NCBI GenBank assembly: GCA_030428165.1
Contig: JAUIBG010000006.1
Coordinates: forward strand, 1 to 33,141
Origin: Actinomycetes bacterium
GTDB lineage: Bacteria; Actinomycetota; Actinomycetes; Actinomycetales; Demequinaceae
DNA: 33,141 bases
Direction of reading: 5' to 3'
This document shows, piece by piece, positions 10,101-16,832 of the stretch. Every line of letters begins with the position of its first letter. Positions within the stretch are counted from its first letter, which is position 1. The position numbers and the translations under genes are program-made. Under the pieces are notes generated by a model. It saw only the letters and a list, made by a program, of their open reading frames with translations. It was not told the origin of the DNA and ran no database searches.

Positions 10101-11470
10101 ACGATCCCGGCCGTCAGCGCCAGGACCCCCTCCCGCTCCGCACTCGCCGCGCGGGACCCACGCTGGTGATCGGCTCCCCGGGCTCGGGCGTCTCGACCTC
10201 GCTGCGGAGCGCGGCGGTCGTCGCGCTCGCGGACGCCCAGACGCCCACGCATGTGTACGCGATCGATGCGGCCGGCGGCGGCCTCGAGGCGCTCGAATAC
10301 CTTCCCCACGTCGCTGGAATCGTCGCGCTCGACGACCGCGAGGGTGTGGCGCGAGTGCTGGCGCTCCTGTCTCGCCCCGCGGCAGACCGAGGCGTCCGTC
10401 GCATGCTGCTCGTCGACGGCGTCGGCCCGTTCACGGAGGCGCTGACCCGGGATCGCGCCCGAGTCCGCGAGCTCGATGACCTGCGGACGGTGCTCTCGCG
10501 AGGCGGCCAGCTCGCCGTCGACGCCGTCCTCGGAGCGTCTCGTCCAGGCGAGGTGCTGGGGTGGGTGAGCGCGCTCGTGGCGCGCACGGTGGTGCTTCGG
10601 CTCGCTGAACCCGGCGGCTACGCCGTGGCGGCCGCGCGCGGTGTGCTTCCGACGCACGAGGCGCCTCCGGGGCGCGGGGTCGTCGTGCCCGACGGTCTCG
10701 CCGTCCAGCTCGCAGTCCCTGGCGTGGCGGCAGATCTCGCCGGTCAGATGCGCGTGGCAGGCGCCATGGCGGAGCAGCGGGGAGTCGACCCCCGCTGGCG
10801 TGCGCCAGGGGTGCCGCGACTGCCGGACCGCATCCCCGCGTCGAGGGTGCGTAGGGTCGCGGGCGAGGGCATCGTCCTCGGCATCGAGTCGGACACGCTG
10901 GCGCCGCTCGAGGTCGACCTCCGCAGGCCGATCGTGGTGGCCGGCGCTCCTCGATCCGGGCGCAGCACCGCGCTCGCGTGGCTCGCGCACGCCGCGCGGC
11001 GCCGGCTTCCGCGCGGCCGTCTCGTGCTGTGCACCCCTGAGTCCTCGGCGCTGACCGGCCTGTCGCTCTGGGACGACGTGTGCGCGGGACCCGACGCCGG
11101 CCCTGAGGGCCTGGAGCGATGGTCCGGCGCTCTGGGCCGGAGCGCAGATGAGGATCGCGTCGTGCTGGTGCTCGAGGACGTCGCGGACCTCTGGCCCGCG
11201 TTCGGAGACGGCGGTGCCACGCTGCTCCGGGAGGCGCAGCGGCGCGGTCATGCGGTCATCGGCGAGGCGGAGACGTCTCGGTGGGGTGCGGGAGGCGTGT
11301 CGGCGCTCCTGCGCGCCTCGCGCCGCGGGCTGATCCTGCAGCCGCAGGGCCAGGAGGCGGCCCAGCTCCTGGGTGCGGCCTCGGTGCCGAGCCTGGACGA
11401 GTGGCCGCCAGGACGAGGCGTCTGGGTCGAGGGCGGGCGCGCCACCATCGTCCACATCCCCCTGGCCTGA
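7169..11470 (+). CDS. FHA-FtsK/SpoIIIE triple-ATPase protein, EssC/EccC-like (type VII secretion)
   Basis: 1433 aa if the GTG at 7169 is used; in-frame GTGs at 7184, 7214 and 7217 are possible, and none has a clear ribosome-binding site. The N-terminus is a ubiquitin-like/FHA-like region (FHA about 111-206), followed by two membrane helices (about 252-270 and 273-291). Three FtsK/SpoIIIE-type ATPase domains follow. The first has an intact Walker A, GGTTGSGKSEF with Lys687, and Walker B IVVDEFAAL with Asp786-Glu787. The second (GSPGSGVST, Val1008) and third (GAPRSGRST, Arg1265) lack the P-loop lysine. This architecture is that of EssC/EccC, the motor that recognises and pushes WXG100 substrates through type VII secretion membranes. 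A WXG100-like gene follows 100 bases downstream. No other secretion component is in view, so a full secretion role is inferred. Confidence 0.85.
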   Translation: MFVLLVCAPRADDAHVVRWRVEVQDDRSVARLVDLEAEGAVTAGDVLNALASRGWTADGVESSALELSRPHEPGSAPIVVAWRDDVGSLLTSGDRLRAVPAGTADARASPLATVTVVSGPDRGLSVGLGRGEHGIGSGSVAVRLSDPAVAACHAVLAVGGGALDPVEIVDSGSATGILVDGVFAVRARVSDRAIVALGSTVLEVESSQRRDAEAVSRGAVPVTRNRLPVPPWDPPSIELPRLAVPPPRAGLPRLAMLAPALLGVGMFAMTGRATSLLLVAMSPLLAGASVLDGRLAMRRWARRAREAFGAQLEQVETRIAAAQARERRRWEAVLPPLAAVADAVVARGPLLWSTSALAEHFLVLRVGTGARESDLRVEVPDVDRDAAALAGIDLDRRDAAVEHAGTLDAAPVPIALADVGAAAVVGPQREVEGAARAMLVRLAATHAPSETAIAAFLSPAAAMRFEWLAWLPHVGTTGTVLGCAPVAADDGVELLDALERLVARRLASGASAPAVVVLVDDGSPADRARLIRLAGSGAAAGVHLLWVAADDTRVPAACGAVVRVTTGAARILDHSTGAARDAVEPDLLALDAAARLARCLVAVRDDGIPDEVGSEPPRTIGLSELHSRAGLTAMALAAGWGAARAEGAAPLASLRALVGRGAEGPEYLDLATDGPHALVGGTTGSGKSEFLQSWVLGMAAAHPPSRVTFLLVDYKGGSAFADCVRLPHCVGLVTDLTPELVDRALVSLRAEIRRREVVLSEAGAADLEGLLRSGGEAPPSLVIVVDEFAALSQEVPAFVDGMVDIAQRGRSLGVHLILATQRPAGVIRDRIRANTNLRIALRMADEADSIDVLGTPDAARLDRSVPGRVLARTGPGVVRCFQAAFAGSSVEDRARPAVTLCDAGSSSWTSAGSQPLSAALVPHDRPSDARTAVEAMGRAAADLRLPPPRRPWCEPLEAGGDVFELSSNAGEPCIGLVDDPGRQRQDPLPLRTRRAGPTLVIGSPGSGVSTSLRSAAVVALADAQTPTHVYAIDAAGGGLEALEYLPHVAGIVALDDREGVARVLALLSRPAADRGVRRMLLVDGVGPFTEALTRDRARVRELDDLRTVLSRGGQLAVDAVLGASRPGEVLGWVSALVARTVVLRLAEPGGYAVAAARGVLPTHEAPPGRGVVVPDGLAVQLAVPGVAADLAGQMRVAGAMAEQRGVDPRWRAPGVPRLPDRIPASRVRRVAGEGIVLGIESDTLAPLEVDLRRPIVVAGAPRSGRSTALAWLAHAARRRLPRGRLVLCTPESSALTGLSLWDDVCAGPDAGPEGLERWSGALGRSADEDRVVLVLEDVADLWPAFGDGGATLLREAQRRGHAVIGEAETSRWGAGGVSALLRASRRGLILQPQGQEAAQLLGAASVPSLDEWPPGRGVWVEGGRATIVHIPLA

Positions 11471-11522
11471 CGGCGTCTTCCAGGTGGCAGGCGAGCGCGC
11501 TCCACCGCGGGGTGAGGCGGCC

Positions 11523-11528
11523 TACCGT
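11523..11528 (+). promoter_or_regulatory. Possible -10 element for the WXG100-like gene
   Basis: TACCGT fits TANNNT and lies about 43 bases before the start of the small secreted-protein gene. No good -35 is visible. It would allow the WXG100-like protein to be made in excess over the large ATPase upstream. Confidence 0.25.
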
Positions 11529-11570
11529 CGTTGGCACCGCCGCACCGCGCGGCAAGGATGAGGGGGAACC

Positions 11571-11870
11571 ATGGCAAATCTGAGGGTGACGTTCGAGGAC
11601 ATGAGGGGAGCGGCCGTGCGCCTGCGCGGCGGCCAGGACGAGCTCACTGCCACGCTCGCGGGGCTGCAGGGCCTCATCGACTCGCTCGTGGCGGAGGGAT
11701 TCGTGACCGATGCGGCATCGGTCGCCTTCCAGGAGACCTACTCGCAGTTCACGCACTCGGCGACGAGCACCGTCGCCGCGCTCGAGCAGCTGGGGGCGTT
11801 CCTCGCGAGTGCAGCGGACGCGATGCAGCAGACCGACGAGGCGCTCGCGGGGCAGATCCGCTCCCGCTAG
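11571..11870 (+). CDS. WXG100-like protein (EsxA/EsxB family), motif-divergent
   Basis: A 99-aa, all-helical, cysteine-free protein with two amphipathic helices (about 5-48 and 57-95) joined by a short turn, the size and fold of the WXG100 family. The canonical Trp-X-Gly turn is missing. The turn reads AEGFVTDAAS, as in divergent actinobacterial members, and the C-terminus (QQTDEALAGQ) lacks the usual tyrosine of the YxxxD/E export signal. A strong GAGGGGG ribosome-binding site precedes the ATG. It lies directly behind the FHA-FtsK ATPase gene, its likely recognition partner. It is probably a secreted dimer or a co-secreted chaperone; the function beyond that is unknown. Confidence 0.8.
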   Translation: MANLRVTFEDMRGAAVRLRGGQDELTATLAGLQGLIDSLVAEGFVTDAASVAFQETYSQFTHSATSTVAALEQLGAFLASAADAMQQTDEALAGQIRSR

Positions 11871-11890
11871 CCCGGTGCGGTGCGCGCCGC

Positions 11891-12694
11891 CTAGTTGTCG
11901 CCTGCCCGCTGCCAGCGGAACGTGCGCACGGCGAGGACCAAACCGGCCACGAGCCACACGAACAGCACCAGCGCCGTGAGCGGCAGCTGCCACGAGCCCG
12001 CCGCCTCCGCGGAGGCGAAGCTCTCGGGCAAGAACACCGAGCGCATGCCCTGCGCCAGCCACTTCAGCGGGAACACCTGAGCGACGTTCTGCATCCACTC
12101 GGGCAGCTGCGTGTACACGAAGAAGACACCTGAGATGAACTGCAGCACGAGCACGATCGGCGTGACGATCGCCGAGGCTGACCGGGCGGACCTGGGCAAG
12201 GACGACGCCGCGAGTCCCAGGACGGTCGAGGCCGAGGTGCCCAGCAGGAAGACCCAGGCGAACGTGAGCCATGCCGTCGGGGACTGAGGCAGCTCGAGCC
12301 CGTAGAACGCCATGCCGACCGCGATCAGCAGGACGACCTGCACGAACGTCACGGCCAGGATGTGGACAACCTTGCCCAGGAAGAACGCCAGCGGCGGCAG
12401 CGGGGTGCCGCGCAGGTGCTTGAGGGTGTCGTTCTCGCGGTCCATCGCCAGGGTGATCGCGAGCGACTGGAAGCCGCTGTTGAGGACGCCAGAGGCGATG
12501 AGCCCGGCGGTCAGGTATTGGCTGAAGGTCACGCCTGACGCGAGCTCCTGGTCGCCGAAGATCGATCCGAGCAGCACGAGCATGAAGACCGGGAACGCGA
12601 AGATGAAGAACATCTGGTCGCGCGAGCGGACGAACTCCTTGGTGTCCAGCACGGCGCGATCCCACGACAGTGCGAGCAGTGAGGGCTGCATCAC
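11891..12694 (-). CDS. ABC-2 type transporter permease (DrrB-like)
   Basis: A 267-aa permease with six predicted membrane helices (about 28-48, 63-83, 108-130, 142-163, 173-194 and 237-256). It contains the ABC-2 family hallmark loop AMDRENDTLKHLRGTPLPP between helices two and three. The start is either GTG at 12692-12694 or ATG at 12689-12691; both are consecutive codons. The GTGATG overlaps the TGA stop of the ATPase gene, so the two are translationally coupled. It faces the WXG100-like gene with only 20 bases between the stop codons and no obvious terminator. With its ATPase it forms a small exporter of the daunorubicin-resistance type, exporting a hydrophobic compound or glycan/teichoate-like substrate that cannot be named. 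Confidence 0.9.
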   Translation of the reverse strand: MMQPSLLALSWDRAVLDTKEFVRSRDQMFFIFAFPVFMLVLLGSIFGDQELASGVTFSQYLTAGLIASGVLNSGFQSLAITLAMDRENDTLKHLRGTPLPPLAFFLGKVVHILAVTFVQVVLLIAVGMAFYGLELPQSPTAWLTFAWVFLLGTSASTVLGLAASSLPRSARSASAIVTPIVLVLQFISGVFFVYTQLPEWMQNVAQVFPLKWLAQGMRSVFLPESFASAEAAGSWQLPLTALVLFVWLVAGLVLAVRTFRWQRAGDN

Positions 12695-13569
12695 TCGTCA
12701 CCGCCTTCCTCTGAGGCGTCGGCGTCGACGGCATCGGCCCCCACGAGGCCCAGGTAGACGTCCTCGAGCGAGGGGCGGTAGATCTCGAGCCCCTCGATCT
12801 CGCCCTCGTGCGTATCCATCAGCTCCCGCACCGTGGCAGTCGGTGTCTGGGTGGTGACCTCGCGGTGGTGGGTGCCCTCGCGCCACCTCACGACGGCCCC
12901 GTCCGCCAGCGAGCGCAGCCCCTTCGGGGTGTCGAGCGCGACGAGCTGGCCCTTCGCGATCACCGCGACCCTGTCGGCGAGGTACTCGGCCTCGTCGAGG
13001 TAGTGGGTGGTGAGCACGATCGTGGCGCCGGAGTCCTGAAGGCTCTCGATCAGGGTCCAGAACTGGCGCCGCGCCTCGGGGTCGAACCCGGTGGTCGGCT
13101 CGTCGAGGAAGATCAGGTCGGGATTGCCGACCACGGCCAGCGCGACGTCGAGCCGGCGGCGCTGGCCCCCGGACAGCGTCCGCGACTGCGCCCTGGCCTT
13201 CTCGGTCAGTCCCACGGCCTCGAGGGTCTCGTCGACGTCCCTGGGGTTGGGGTAGAGGCGCGAGGTTGCGTACACGGCCTCGCGCGCCGTGAGCAGCGAC
13301 GTGGCCGAGGTGGACTGCAGCATGATCCCCAGCCGCTCGCGCCAGGCGCGCGTCGGGCGGGCCGGGTCGTGGCCCAGCACCTCCACGTCGCCGGCCGTGC
13401 GCCTGCGGAAGCCCTCGAGGATCTCGACCGTCGTGGACTTGCCGGCGCCGTTCGGGCCGAGCAGCGCGAACACCTCGCCAGGGGCGATCTCGAGGTCGAG
13501 GCCGTCCACGGCGCGCAGGCTGCCGTAGTGCTTGTGGAGTCCGCTGACGCGGATCGCTGGTGTGCTCAC
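12691..13569 (-). CDS. ABC transporter ATP-binding protein (DrrA-like)
   Basis: A 292-aa ATPase. Walker A is GPNGAGKST (38-46), the signature is LSGGQRRRLDVALA, Walker B is LIFLDEPTTGFDP and the switch is VLTTHYLDEAEYLADR. The C-terminal extension of about 70 residues with YRPSLEDVYLGLVG is typical of the DAN/DrrA subfamily that pairs with ABC-2 permeases. The start is GTG at 13567-13569. No Shine-Dalgarno is present; TAGCCT ends six bases upstream, so a leaderless transcript is likely. It is the first gene of a two-gene operon. Confidence 0.92.
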   Translation of the reverse strand: MSTPAIRVSGLHKHYGSLRAVDGLDLEIAPGEVFALLGPNGAGKSTTVEILEGFRRRTAGDVEVLGHDPARPTRAWRERLGIMLQSTSATSLLTAREAVYATSRLYPNPRDVDETLEAVGLTEKARAQSRTLSGGQRRRLDVALAVVGNPDLIFLDEPTTGFDPEARRQFWTLIESLQDSGATIVLTTHYLDEAEYLADRVAVIAKGQLVALDTPKGLRSLADGAVVRWREGTHHREVTTQTPTATVRELMDTHEGEIEGLEIYRPSLEDVYLGLVGADAVDADASEEGGDE

Positions 13570-13575
13570 ACGCTC

Positions 13576-13581
13576 AGGCTA
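13576..13581 (-). promoter_or_regulatory. -10 element of the DrrAB-like operon, leaderless
   Basis: On the minus strand TAGCCT is followed by GAGCGT and then the GTG start codon, the exact spacing seen at three other genes here. No convincing -35 is visible. Confidence 0.5.
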
Positions 13582-13602
13582 GCCAGGCCCCGGCCGGGGC
13601 GC

Positions 13603-13620
13603 ATGGGGGATTCGCCCCAT
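13603..13620 (-). terminator. Hairpin downstream of the aminotransferase
   Basis: ATGGGG (13603-13608) and CCCCAT (13615-13620) pair across six bases, 13 bases beyond the aminotransferase stop. A second palindrome, GCCCCGGCCGGGGC, follows at 13587-13600. No U tract follows either, and together they probably separate this gene from the ABC operon. Confidence 0.45.
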
Positions 13621-13632
13621 TTCGGCAGCGGC

Positions 13633-14829
13633 TTAGGAGAACAGTTCCTGAATGCGGCCGACACCCTCGACGAGGTCCTCGTCGCCCAGCGCGTAGCTCA
13701 GTCGGGCGTAGCCACCGGGGCCGAAGGCCTCGCCGGGCACGACCGCGACCTCGACCTCCTCGAGGATCATCGTGGCGAGCTCGGCTGAGGTGCTCGCGAT
13801 CTTGCCGCGCACCTCCTTGCCGAGCAGGCCGCGCACCGACGGGTACGCGTAGAACGCACCCTTGGGGGTCGGGCAGTCGACGCCATCGATCTCGTTGAGC
13901 ATCTGCACCATGGTGCGGCGGCGGCGGTCGAACGCCTCGCGCATCATGACGACGTCCTCGAGCCCGCCCTCGAGCGCGGCGATCGCGGCGCGCTGCGACA
14001 CGTTCGCGACGTTCGAGGTGAGGTGGCTCTGGAAGTTCGTGGCGGCCTTGATGACGTCCATCGGGCCGACCATCCAGCCCACGCGCCATCCGGTCATCGC
14101 ATAGGTCTTGGCGACGCCGTTCAGCACGATCGTGGTGTCCGCGAGCTCGGGGACGAGCTTCAGGATCGGGGTGAACACCGCGTCGTCGTAGACGAGGTGC
14201 TCGTAGATCTCGTCGGTGATGACCCAGACGCCGTGCTCGAGCGCCCACTGGCCGATCGCGGTGATCTGCTCGGCGGTGTAGACGGCGCCGGTGGGGTTCG
14301 AGGGCGAGCACAGCAGCAGCGCCTTCGTGTTCTCGGTGCGTGCCGCCTCGAGCTGCTCCACGGTCACCAGGTAGTCCTGGTCAGGGCCGGCGAAGACCTC
14401 GACGGCGCGGGCGCCGGCCAGGCCGATTGCCTCGGGGTAGGTGGTCCAGTACGGCGCGGGGAGGATGACCTCGTCGCCCGGGTCGAGGATCGCAGCGAAG
14501 GCCTGGAACACGGCCTGCTTGCCGCCGTTCGTCACCAGGACCGATGCCGGGTCGATCTCGTAGCCGGAGTCGCGCAGCGTCTTGGTCGCGATGGCCTTCT
14601 TGAGCTCGGGAAGGCCGCCAGCGGGGGAGTAGCGGTGGTTCTTGGGCTCCGCGGCCGCGGCGATCGCCGCGTCGACGATGTGCTGCGGCGTGGGGAAGTC
14701 GGGCTCGCCCGCGCCGAAGCCGATGACGGGACGGCCCTCGGCCTTCATCGCCTTGGCCTTGGCGTCGACCGCGAGGGTCGCCGAGGGCGCGATGGAGGAC
14801 AGGCGGGCGGACACGCGTGAGGAAGGCAT
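13633..14829 (-). CDS. aspC: Class I/II aminotransferase (aspartate aminotransferase, subgroup Ib)
   Basis: A 398-aa PLP enzyme that transfers the amino group between aspartate and 2-oxoglutarate. Motifs: [14 protein letters not shown] (35-48), the SPSNPTG loop with Asn178, Asp206 in [14 protein letters not shown], and the Schiff-base Lys241 in [16 protein letters not shown]. Usual family sequences have [10 protein letters not shown], so the Ala before Lys241 is mildly unusual. The frame is open far upstream, but homologues begin near [20 protein letters not shown]. The ATG at 14827-14829 is therefore the right start. No Shine-Dalgarno is seen; AACAAT followed by six bases suggests a leaderless message. 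It lies divergent from tRNA-Trp/secE, a frequent actinobacterial arrangement. A prephenate or other keto-acid specificity cannot be excluded. Confidence 0.9.
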   Translation of the reverse strand: MPSSRVSARLSSIAPSATLAVDAKAKAMKAEGRPVIGFGAGEPDFPTPQHIVDAAIAAAAEPKNHRYSPAGGLPELKKAIATKTLRDSGYEIDPASVLVTNGGKQAVFQAFAAILDPGDEVILPAPYWTTYPEAIGLAGARAVEVFAGPDQDYLVTVEQLEAARTENTKALLLCSPSNPTGAVYTAEQITAIGQWALEHGVWVITDEIYEHLVYDDAVFTPILKLVPELADTTIVLNGVAKTYAMTGWRVGWMVGPMDVIKAATNFQSHLTSNVANVSQRAAIAALEGGLEDVVMMREAFDRRRRTMVQMLNEIDGVDCPTPKGAFYAYPSVRGLLGKEVRGKIASTSAELATMILEEVEVAVVPGEAFGPGGYARLSYALGDEDLVEGVGRIQELFS

Positions 14830-14894
14830 GACAGCATTGTTCCACGACGCGGAGGTCCCGATGGGGGGACCCGGGTCGGGGGATCTGAGCCGGG

Positions 14895-14924
14895 TTCGCT
14901 TTATCCGGCCTGACCCCGTAAGAT
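14895..14924 (+). promoter_or_regulatory. Candidate promoter P1 of tRNA-Trp-secE-nusG
   Basis: TTCGCT (14895-14900), an 18-base spacer and TAAGAT (14919-14924) give a reasonable sigma-70-type promoter about 90 bases before the tRNA. Confidence 0.45.
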
Positions 14925-14937
14925 GTTCATTCGGCTG

Positions 14938-14966
14938 TTGACAAACGCCATGCTGAGTCATGCCTT
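14938..14966 (+). promoter_or_regulatory. Candidate promoter P2 of tRNA-Trp-secE-nusG
   Basis: A perfect -35 TTGACA (14938-14943) is followed after 17 bases by the weak -10 TGCCTT (14961-14966). A 7-bp inverted repeat (14956-14973) covers the -10. This may be the main start, P1 may be, or both may act. Confidence 0.5.
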
Positions 14967-14973
14967 CATGACT
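14956..14973. promoter_or_regulatory. Inverted repeat over the tRNA-Trp promoter
   Basis: AGTCATG, CCTT, CATGACT is a perfect 7-bp inverted repeat with a 4-base spacer, covering the -10 of P2. It could be an operator, or a hairpin at the 5' end of a transcript from P1. Confidence 0.45.
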
Positions 14974-15015
14974 TGCGTGGAGTTCAGCCGCCGCGGGGGT
15001 ACCAACCACCCCCGA

Positions 15016-15088
15016 AGGGCAGTGGCGCAATTGGTAGCGCATCGGTCTCCAAAACCGACGGTTGGGGGTTCGAGTCCCTCCTGCCCTG
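15016..15088 (+). tRNA. tRNA-Trp (anticodon CCA)
   Basis: A complete cloverleaf of 73 nt. The acceptor stem AGGGCAG/CTGCCCT has seven pairs. The D arm is GCGC/GCGC, the anticodon stem TCGGT/ACCGA carries the loop CTCCAAA with anticodon CCA at 15049-15051, and the T arm is GGGGG-TTCGAGT-CCCTC. The discriminator is G15088, correct for tRNA-Trp, and CCA is not encoded. It lies 55 bases before secE and is probably cotranscribed with it. Confidence 0.97.
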
Positions 15089-15091
15089 CGG

Positions 15092-15110
15092 GGCGCCCGT
15101 TCCGGGCGCC
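15092..15110 (+). other. Hairpin between tRNA-Trp and secE
   Basis: GGCGCCCG pairs with CGGGCGCC around a TTC loop, four bases after the tRNA. There is no U tract, so it is more likely a 3'-processing or mRNA-stabilising hairpin, or a leaky attenuator, than a full terminator. Confidence 0.5.
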
Positions 15111-15142
15111 GTACCACCACAGACCACTTAAGGACCCCATCG

Positions 15143-15400
15143 GTGAGCGAACCCGTTGTGACAGACGCAGGCGAGAAGGACCCTCGCCACGAGTCGGCGC
15201 GCGGCCGGAACATCTTCGGTCGCATCGCGCTGTTCGTGCGCCAGGTCGTCGCCGAGCTGCGCCGCGTCGTCACGCCGACGCGCGACGAGCTCGTCAACTA
15301 CACGTGGATCGTCATCGGCTTCGTCGCGGTCATGATCCTGCTGGTCTTCCTCTTCGACTGGGGCTTCGGCTACCTCGCGACTCTGGTGTTCGGCGGCTAG
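15143..15400 (+). CDS. secE: Preprotein translocase subunit SecE
   Basis: An 85-aa subunit of the SecYEG protein-conducting channel in the cytoplasmic membrane. A charged N-terminus is followed by an amphipathic helix with the conserved [17 protein letters not shown] segment (about 41-57) and one transmembrane helix (about 59-80). This is the short single-helix form usual for actinobacteria. The frame opens earlier, through the tRNA, but the GTG at 15143 has AAGGA about nine bases upstream and gives the family-like N-terminus. It is followed after 33 bases by nusG, the universal bacterial order. Confidence 0.93.
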   Translation: MSEPVVTDAGEKDPRHESARGRNIFGRIALFVRQVVAELRRVVTPTRDELVNYTWIVIGFVAVMILLVFLFDWGFGYLATLVFGG

Positions 15401-15433
15401 GCCGCGCGACGCCCATCTAGGAGTGATGAATTC

Positions 15434-16252
15434 ATGACCGACGAGACGTTCGAGGACGCCGCAGCCGAGCTGCTCGCCGAGGCCGTGGCCGACAAGGTCG
15501 AGGCCGAGGAGGAGTTGGCTGAGGCCGTCGCCGACGGCGACGAGGCCGAGGTCGAGGCCGCCGAGCAGGCTGTCGCCGCCGCCGACGCCGAGGAGGAGGC
15601 CGTCGAGGAGGCGATCGCCAAGGTCGCCGCCGACGAGGTGATGCTGTCCCCCGAGGAGGAGATGCGCGCGCAGCTGCGCTTCCTGCCCGGCGAGTGGTAC
15701 GTCGTGCACTCGTACTCCGGCCACGAGCGCCGCGTGAAGCAGGCCATCGAGCACCGCATCGAGTCGCTCAACATGGAGGACTACATCTTCCAGATCGAGG
15801 TCCCGATGGAAGAGGTGACCGAGGTCAAGAACGGCCAGCGCAAGAAGGTCAACCGCGTGCGCATGCCCGGCTACGTCATGGTCCGCATGGACCTCACCGA
15901 CGCCTCCTGGGGCGCCGTGCGCAACACCCCCGGTGTCACCGGCTTCGTGGGCCACGCCCAGCAGCCCGTGCCGCTGACCATCGACGAGACGATCGCGATG
16001 CTCGCCCCGAAGGCTCCCGAGCTGGAGGACGAGTCGACCGGCGGCTCCACCAAGACGTCGTCCGCCCCGACCATCGAGGTCGACTTCGAGGTGGGCGAGT
16101 CCGTCACCGTCATCGACGGCCCGTTCGCGACGCTCCCCGGCACCATCTCGGAGATCAGCGCGGAGTCGCAGAAGCTCCACGTGCTCGTGTCCATCTTCGG
16201 TCGCGAGACCCCGGTTGAGCTGTCGTTCAACCAGGTGCAGAAGCTCCAGTAG
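15434..16252 (+). CDS. nusG: Transcription termination/antitermination factor NusG
   Basis: 272 aa. A highly acidic Ala/Glu/Asp-rich N-terminal extension (about 1-80) precedes the NGN domain, which starts at [20 protein letters not shown] (about 88-107) and includes MPGYVMVRM and [12 protein letters not shown]-terminal KOW domain follows (about 215-272; [20 protein letters not shown]). NusG binds the clamp helices of RNA polymerase and couples it to Rho or the ribosome. The acidic extension is absent from E. coli NusG but occurs in actinobacterial orthologues. An insertion of about 20 residues ([15 protein letters not shown]) separates the two domains. The ATG at 15434 has AGGAG ten bases upstream. 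Confidence 0.96.
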   Translation: MTDETFEDAAAELLAEAVADKVEAEEELAEAVADGDEAEVEAAEQAVAAADAEEEAVEEAIAKVAADEVMLSPEEEMRAQLRFLPGEWYVVHSYSGHERRVKQAIEHRIESLNMEDYIFQIEVPMEEVTEVKNGQRKKVNRVRMPGYVMVRMDLTDASWGAVRNTPGVTGFVGHAQQPVPLTIDETIAMLAPKAPELEDESTGGSTKTSSAPTIEVDFEVGESVTVIDGPFATLPGTISEISAESQKLHVLVSIFGRETPVELSFNQVQKLQ

Positions 16253-16268
16253 TCGCAGAGATTTCCGG

Positions 16269-16284
16269 CCGCGGCACACCGCGG
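16269..16284 (+). other. Short hairpin in the nusG-rplK spacer
   Basis: CCGCGG, CACA, CCGCGG forms a 6-bp stem about 35 bases before rplK. It is followed by a purine-rich stretch and the AAAGGA ribosome-binding site. In other bacteria L1 binds the rplK leader to repress translation. Whether this structure serves that purpose is not clear. Confidence 0.3.
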
Positions 16285-16318
16285 GCGGTAAGAGAAAAGA
16301 AAGTACAAAGGACCCAAC

Positions 16319-16750
16319 ATGGCACCTCCCAAGAAGAAGGTCGCCGGACTGATCAAGCTTCAGATCCAGGCCGGCGCCGCGAACCCCGCTCCGCCCGTCG
16401 GCCCGGCACTGGGCCAGCACGGCGTGAACATCATGGAGTTCTGCAAGGCCTACAACGCCGCGACCGAGTCGCAGCGTGGCAACGTCATCCCGGTGGAGAT
16501 CACGGTCTACGAGGACCGCTCCTTCACCTTCATCACGAAGACGCCGCCGGCCGCTGAGCTCATCAAGAAGGCAGCAGGAGTCCCCAAGGGCTCCGGCGTC
16601 CCGCACACGGACAAGGTCGGCTCCATCACGGACGCTCAGGTCCGCGAGATCGCCGAGACCAAGATGCAGGACCTCAACGCCAACGACATCGACGCCGCCG
16701 CGAAGATCATCGCCGGCACCGCCCGCTCGATGGGCATCGTCGTCAAGTAG
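16319..16750 (+). CDS. rplK: 50S ribosomal protein L11
   Basis: 143 aa, full length. The N-terminal domain contains [20 protein letters not shown] and [19 protein letters not shown], the proline-rich face that forms the thiostrepton and RelA/EF-G contact site. The C-terminal rRNA-binding domain contains [20 protein letters not shown] and ends with the usual MGIVVK. It belongs to the GTPase-associated centre of the large subunit. The ribosome-binding site AAAGGA precedes the ATG at 16319. It is followed by rplA as in nearly all bacteria. Confidence 0.98.
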   Translation: MAPPKKKVAGLIKLQIQAGAANPAPPVGPALGQHGVNIMEFCKAYNAATESQRGNVIPVEITVYEDRSFTFITKTPPAAELIKKAAGVPKGSGVPHTDKVGSITDAQVREIAETKMQDLNANDIDAAAKIIAGTARSMGIVVK

Positions 16751-16754
16751 TACC

Positions 16755-16778
16755 CGCTCGCACCGACCGGTGCGAGCG
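16755..16778 (+). other. Hairpin between rplK and rplA
   Basis: CGCTCGCACC pairs perfectly with GGTGCGAGCG around GACC, five bases after the rplK stop. No U tract follows. It may lower rplA expression relative to rplK, protect the rplK 3' end, or act as a partial terminator. Confidence 0.55.
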
Positions 16779-16832
16779 ACACCAGTGGGAGGGTCGCGCT
16801 GACCCGCCACCACGACTGCAAAGGAAACGCAG

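Noticed and set aside
7100-11455. Two long minus-strand frames (596 and 854 codons) opposite the FHA-FtsK gene
   Set aside because: They are Arg/His/Gly-rich with no motifs, whereas the plus-strand frame has an intact Walker A/B domain and membrane helices.
14830-15297. N-terminal extension of the aminotransferase frame up to 15297 (554 codons)
   Set aside because: The extension runs through the tRNA-Trp gene in antisense and through secE. Family alignment from memory places the start at 14829.
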